Shown in pieces: positions 61,085-64,000 of a stretch of 64,000 bases of DNA. Origin of the DNA: Pedobacter frigiditerrae (lineage in GTDB: Bacteria > Bacteroidota > Bacteroidia > Sphingobacteriales > Sphingobacteriaceae); NCBI RefSeq assembly GCF_032678705.1, contig NZ_JAVTSS010000001.1:2356001-2420000 (forward strand), given 5' to 3'. How positions within the stretch are numbered: the stretch's first letter is position 1; every line of letters begins with the position of its first letter. The position numbers and the translations under genes are program-made. The notes under the pieces were generated by a model. The model made no database searches. It saw only the letters and a list, made by a program, of their open reading frames with translations, and had not been told where the DNA came from.

Positions 61085-62392
61085 ATGGAAAATGCAAAGC
61101 AAAAAATTGTAATTGTTGGTGGTGGTTTTGGTGGCATTGAATTAGCAAAAAGATTGAGGAAAGAAAACGTCGATGTAATTATACTCGACAAACATAATTA
61201 TCACACCTTTCAACCTTTATTATATCAGGTTGCTACTGGTGGTTTAGAAGCAGATTCAATTGCATTTCCAATTAGAAAAATATTTAAAGGACAAAAAAAT
61301 CTAACTTTTAGAGTCACGGAAGTACAAAAAGTAAGTCCAGAAGAAAACAAGCTAATCACCTCGATCGGAGAAATTAGCTATGATTTTTTAATAATAGCAA
61401 CAGGTTCTACAAGTAACTTCTTTGGACAAGACGAGATTCAGCAAAATGCGATGCCGATGAAATCTATCCCAGAAGCGTTAAACTTGCGTAGTCTAATTTT
61501 GCAAAATCTCGAAGCCTCGTTAATTACAAAAGACCCGCAAGAAAAAGCCGAGCTATTAAATTTCGTGGTTGTTGGTGGCGGTCCTACAGGTGTTGAAACC
61601 GCTGGCGCATTAGCAGAGTTAAAAAAACACGTTTTAAAGAACGATTACTCAGAAATAGACATCAATAAAGTTAACATCTATTTAATTGAAGGTTCTCCAG
61701 AATTATTGGGCCCAATGTCTCCACAAGCACAAAGAAAATCGCAAGAATTTTTAGAAGAAATGGGCGTAATCGTTTACACAGAAGCGAGGGTAAAAAGTTA
61801 CGACGGTAAGAGTATTTCATTGCTTGATGGAAGAAATATTCCATCATCAACCGTAATATGGAGTGCAGGTGTAAAAGGAGTTGTTTTAGATGGATTAAAG
61901 CAAGAATGTACTGTAAGAGGGAATCGTTTAAAAGTAGATAAAATTAATAAGGTAGACTGTTACCAGAATATTTATGCCATTGGGGATGTTGCAGCAATGA
62001 TAACAGATGAAACTCCAAATGGACATCCGGGAGTCGCTCCTGCCGCTATACAGCAAGGGACTTTATTAGCTAAAAACTTAATCAATATTATTCACGGTAA
62101 GCCAACCGAAAACTTTAAGTACTTTGACAAAGGTTCAATGGCTACAGTAGGTAGAAACAGGGCTGTTGTAGATATTGGCAAAATTCGTTTCCAAGGCGTA
62201 TTTGCTTGGTTTACTTGGATGTTTGTCCACTTAATGACTTTGGTAGGATTTCGAAATAAACTGATTGTTTTTGTAAACTGGGTTTGGAGTTATTTTAGCT
62301 ATGATAGAGGCACAAGATTAATCATTAGGCCATTTCTTAAAGCTGATAAATGGAAGGCTATTAATGGTCCTGCAGAAAGCCAGAAGGTTTAA
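61085..62392 (+). CDS. Type II NADH dehydrogenase-like FAD oxidoreductase
   Basis: A 435-residue flavoprotein. The FAD site is IVIVGGGFGGIELAKRL (about 8-24), the NAD(P)H site VVVGGGPTGVETAGALAEL (about 162-180), and a second FAD contact is NIYAIGDVAA (about 298-307). YHTFQPLLYQVATGGLE is diagnostic of NDH-2. The C-terminus holds a hydrophobic/amphipathic segment (FAWFTWMFVHLMTLVGFRNKL) that would attach it to the inner membrane, where it passes electrons from NADH to menaquinone without pumping protons. It has its own promoter box. Confidence 0.93.
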   Translation: MENAKQKIVIVGGGFGGIELAKRLRKENVDVIILDKHNYHTFQPLLYQVATGGLEADSIAFPIRKIFKGQKNLTFRVTEVQKVSPEENKLITSIGEISYDFLIIATGSTSNFFGQDEIQQNAMPMKSIPEALNLRSLILQNLEASLITKDPQEKAELLNFVVVGGGPTGVETAGALAELKKHVLKNDYSEIDINKVNIYLIEGSPELLGPMSPQAQRKSQEFLEEMGVIVYTEARVKSYDGKSISLLDGRNIPSSTVIWSAGVKGVVLDGLKQECTVRGNRLKVDKINKVDCYQNIYAIGDVAAMITDETPNGHPGVAPAAIQQGTLLAKNLINIIHGKPTENFKYFDKGSMATVGRNRAVVDIGKIRFQGVFAWFTWMFVHLMTLVGFRNKLIVFVNWVWSYFSYDRGTRLIIRPFLKADKWKAINGPAESQKV

Positions 62393-62477
62393 TCGTTCAC
62401 TAGTCATTGGTTCATTAGTTCAGTTAGGGCGAAAATCAAATCTCATATCTCACATCTAATTTCTCAAATCTCATAAA

Positions 62478-63329
62478 ATGAAACTCATAGAATGCCCACG
62501 TGATGCGATGCAAGGTTTGCATGATTTTATTCCTACTGATTTAAAAGCAGAATACATCAATTTATTACTTCAAGTTGGTTTTGACACTATTGATTTTGGG
62601 AGTTTTGTATCTCCAAAAGCTATTCCGCAGTTGCGAGATACGGAAGAAGTATTAGGGAAATTAGATTTATCAAATACAAAATCAAAATCACTTGCCATTG
62701 TAGCTAATTTAAGAGGCGTAGAAGACGCAGTTAAGCACAAAGCAATCACTTATCTCGGATTTCCCTTTTCTATCTCAGAAACGTTTCAACAACGCAATAC
62801 CAATTCTAGCATTACACAATCTTTACACACAGTCGAAGAGATGCTCAACCTGTGTGACAAAAATCAAAAAACGGCAGTAGTTTATTTATCTATGGGTTTT
62901 GGCAATCCTTACGGTGATGAATGGAATGTGGAAATTATTGAAAAATGGGCTGATGAATTAGTAAAAAGAGGGGTTAAAATACTTTCACTGGCTGATACAA
63001 CTGGAGTTTCTACCTCTGAAAAAATAGAGCTCATTCTTCCAGCATTGATAAAAAAATTCGACCAAACAGAAGTTGGTATTCATTTGCACAGCACACCATT
63101 TACTCGCTTAGAAAAAATTGAAGCCGCTTACAATGCTGGCTGCACACGATTTGATAGTGCCTTAAAAGGCTTTGGTGGTTGTCCAATGGCAAGTGACGAT
63201 TTAACTGGAAATATGGCTACAGAAGATTTAATTTCTTTCTTGCAAAGCAAGGGTGAGAATTTAAATCTCGATATGGCAAAATGGAATGAGGCAATGCTTT
63301 TATCTTCAAAAGTTTTTAGTCGGAATTAA
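62478..63329 (+). CDS. Hydroxymethylglutaryl-CoA lyase-like enzyme
   Basis: A 283-residue TIM-barrel lyase of the HMGL family. ECPRDAMQG near the N-terminus supplies the catalytic Arg, DFGSFVSPKAIPQL follows, GIHLHST carries the metal-binding His pair and GFGGCPMASDDLTGNMATEDL is the HMG-CoA lyase signature with its catalytic Cys. It splits HMG-CoA to acetyl-CoA and acetoacetate, the last step of leucine breakdown. The HLHST segment differs from the usual HxHDT by Ser for Asp. The region before it is TCTCATATCTCACATC-type low-complexity text. Confidence 0.9.
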   Translation: MKLIECPRDAMQGLHDFIPTDLKAEYINLLLQVGFDTIDFGSFVSPKAIPQLRDTEEVLGKLDLSNTKSKSLAIVANLRGVEDAVKHKAITYLGFPFSISETFQQRNTNSSITQSLHTVEEMLNLCDKNQKTAVVYLSMGFGNPYGDEWNVEIIEKWADELVKRGVKILSLADTTGVSTSEKIELILPALIKKFDQTEVGIHLHSTPFTRLEKIEAAYNAGCTRFDSALKGFGGCPMASDDLTGNMATEDLISFLQSKGENLNLDMAKWNEAMLLSSKVFSRN

Positions 63330-63443
63330 TTTTCAACATTAAGAAATTAAGCTTAATTAAGGATTTATGGGTTAATTACTTACCTAAATAAAATAAGACT
63401 TTCTAGGCTTAAACCTTCTTAACTCCTTAATGTTTTAAAACTC

Positions 63444-63869
63444 CTAAACCTTCTTCACCATTTTAAAATGCTGAATACCTGCTTCCTCAAACTGCTCTCC
63501 TTCGGCTACAAAACCAAATTTTGCATACAAACTCATGGCATCTAATTGAGAGTTTAAATATATATAATCTGCATCATCAGGTAAATCATCCAAAGCTGTT
63601 GCAATTAAGGCCCTGCCCACTCCTTGCCCTCTAAACTCTTTAAGTACCGCAAAGCGTTCTAGTTTGTAACCTTTATCCGTTTTACGCCATCTGCAAGCGC
63701 CACAAGGCTGATGGTCTGATAAGGCTATAAAATGATGCGAAACATCTTCATTTTCCCACTCCAGTTCTGGCGGACAACCTTGTTCATCCACAAAAACGAT
63801 TTTACGAATGGCAAAAACCTTTTCAAGTTCTTCTTTAGTTAGTGCTTTTTGTACGAGAAGTGAGTCCAT
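63444..63869 (-). CDS. GNAT family N-acetyltransferase
   Basis: A 141-residue acetyltransferase. RFAVLKEFRGQGVGRALIATAL holds the acetyl-CoA pyrophosphate loop (RGQGVGRA, motif A), and YIYLNSQLDAMSLYAKFGFVAEGEQFEEAGIQHFKMVKK is the C-terminal motif B. The pattern ALTKEELEKVFAIRKIVFVDEQGCP at the start is seen in ElaA/YjcF-like members. The substrate is unknown. Its 5' end overlaps the end of the partial gene at 63835-64000. Confidence 0.9.
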   Translation of the reverse strand: MDSLLVQKALTKEELEKVFAIRKIVFVDEQGCPPELEWENEDVSHHFIALSDHQPCGACRWRKTDKGYKLERFAVLKEFRGQGVGRALIATALDDLPDDADYIYLNSQLDAMSLYAKFGFVAEGEQFEEAGIQHFKMVKKV

Positions 63870-64000
63870 CTTTTTTGGGTTTTTTATAGTGTTTAGTGCC
63901 TTTAGATTTCTCTGTATTTAACTCTTCGGCGGCGTCAATAGAGTGAGAACAATGAATATCGGATTCTTTTTTAGCCAATGCTGCTAATTTAACGTAATAT
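63835..64000 (-). CDS. C-terminal fragment of an unidentified protein (cut by window edge)
   Basis: An open frame enters from the right edge and ends at 63835, giving 54 residues (YYVKLAALAKKESDIHCSHS and onwards, ending TSRTKSTN). The tail is basic and Lys-rich. It overlaps the start of the GNAT gene by 35 nt, which is long but possible for coupled genes. It is too short to assign to a family; it may also be a chance open frame. Confidence 0.4.
   Translation of the reverse strand, partial: YYVKLAALAKKESDIHCSHSIDAAEELNTEKSKGTKHYKKPKKDGLTSRTKSTN

Overview
The window reads as an AT-rich chromosomal segment of a Bacteroidetes bacterium, most likely Pedobacter or a close Sphingobacteriaceae relative (inference). 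The evidence is a fused SecDF, a carboxypeptidase-like-domain TonB-type receptor, a type IX secretion C-terminal domain on a GDSL hydrolase, a DUF4290 gene next to murA, repeated TAnnTTTG promoter boxes, near absence of Shine-Dalgarno sequences, and zinc-ligand-free Tgt. No rRNA, complete tRNA, CRISPR array, transposase or phage gene was seen. The segment is mostly housekeeping genes separated by repeat-rich gaps.

Layout. 1-8.5 kb: truncated M28 peptidase, MFS transporter, DPP-IV-like peptidase, polysaccharide deacetylase lipoprotein, GreA-like factor, nitroreductase and two unassigned proteins. 8.7-13 kb: a YbiT-type ABC-F protein with one degenerate ATP site, then an ATPase/FtsX-type permease/DUF3299 operon. 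13-20.6 kb: a frameshifted TonB-type receptor with a MarR regulator, an SlyD-like isomerase, a DUF255 thioredoxin-fold protein and a dipeptide epimerase. 20.6-24.8 kb: repeats, a DUF2807 protein, a GH25 lysozyme and three small unassigned membrane or lipoproteins. 24.8-33 kb: M20 dipeptidase, sorted GDSL hydrolase, PH-domain pair, Fic protein and PcrA helicase. 33-45.9 kb: DUF4290, murA (Cys to Asp at the active site), cystathionine beta-synthase-like enzyme, dprA, a BlaI/BlaR1-type pair with a visible operator, rsmG, a glycosyltransferase, and tgt-lptF/G-EamA. 46.6-64 kb: a metalloprotease/propeller/barrel protein, LapA-like protein, a sulfur-amino-acid enzyme, OsmC, ispE, a MntA-HepT toxin-antitoxin pair, DUF1287, a Gfo/Idh/MocA oxidoreductase, thyA-folA, secDF, NDH-2, HMG-CoA lyase and a GNAT.

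The genes cluster by function: wall and envelope (deacetylase, epimerase, GH25, MurA, LptF/G, SecDF), sulfur amino acids (two transsulfuration-type enzymes), folate/thymidylate (thyA-folA) and peptide turnover (M28, S9, M20, epimerase).

The most unusual signal is not a gene. Short palindromes of about 16-21 nt (for example TCCCGA-n-TCGGGA) sit inside several unrelated dispersed repeat families, and the same families have copies here without the palindrome, giving filled/empty site pairs. One such palindrome lies in frame inside the FtsX-type permease. Other notable points are the one-sided ABC-F, the fosfomycin-insensitive-type MurA, the BlaI operator overlapping a -33 box, a three-part outer-membrane metalloprotease, and TAnnTTTG boxes only 3-4 nt from start codons.
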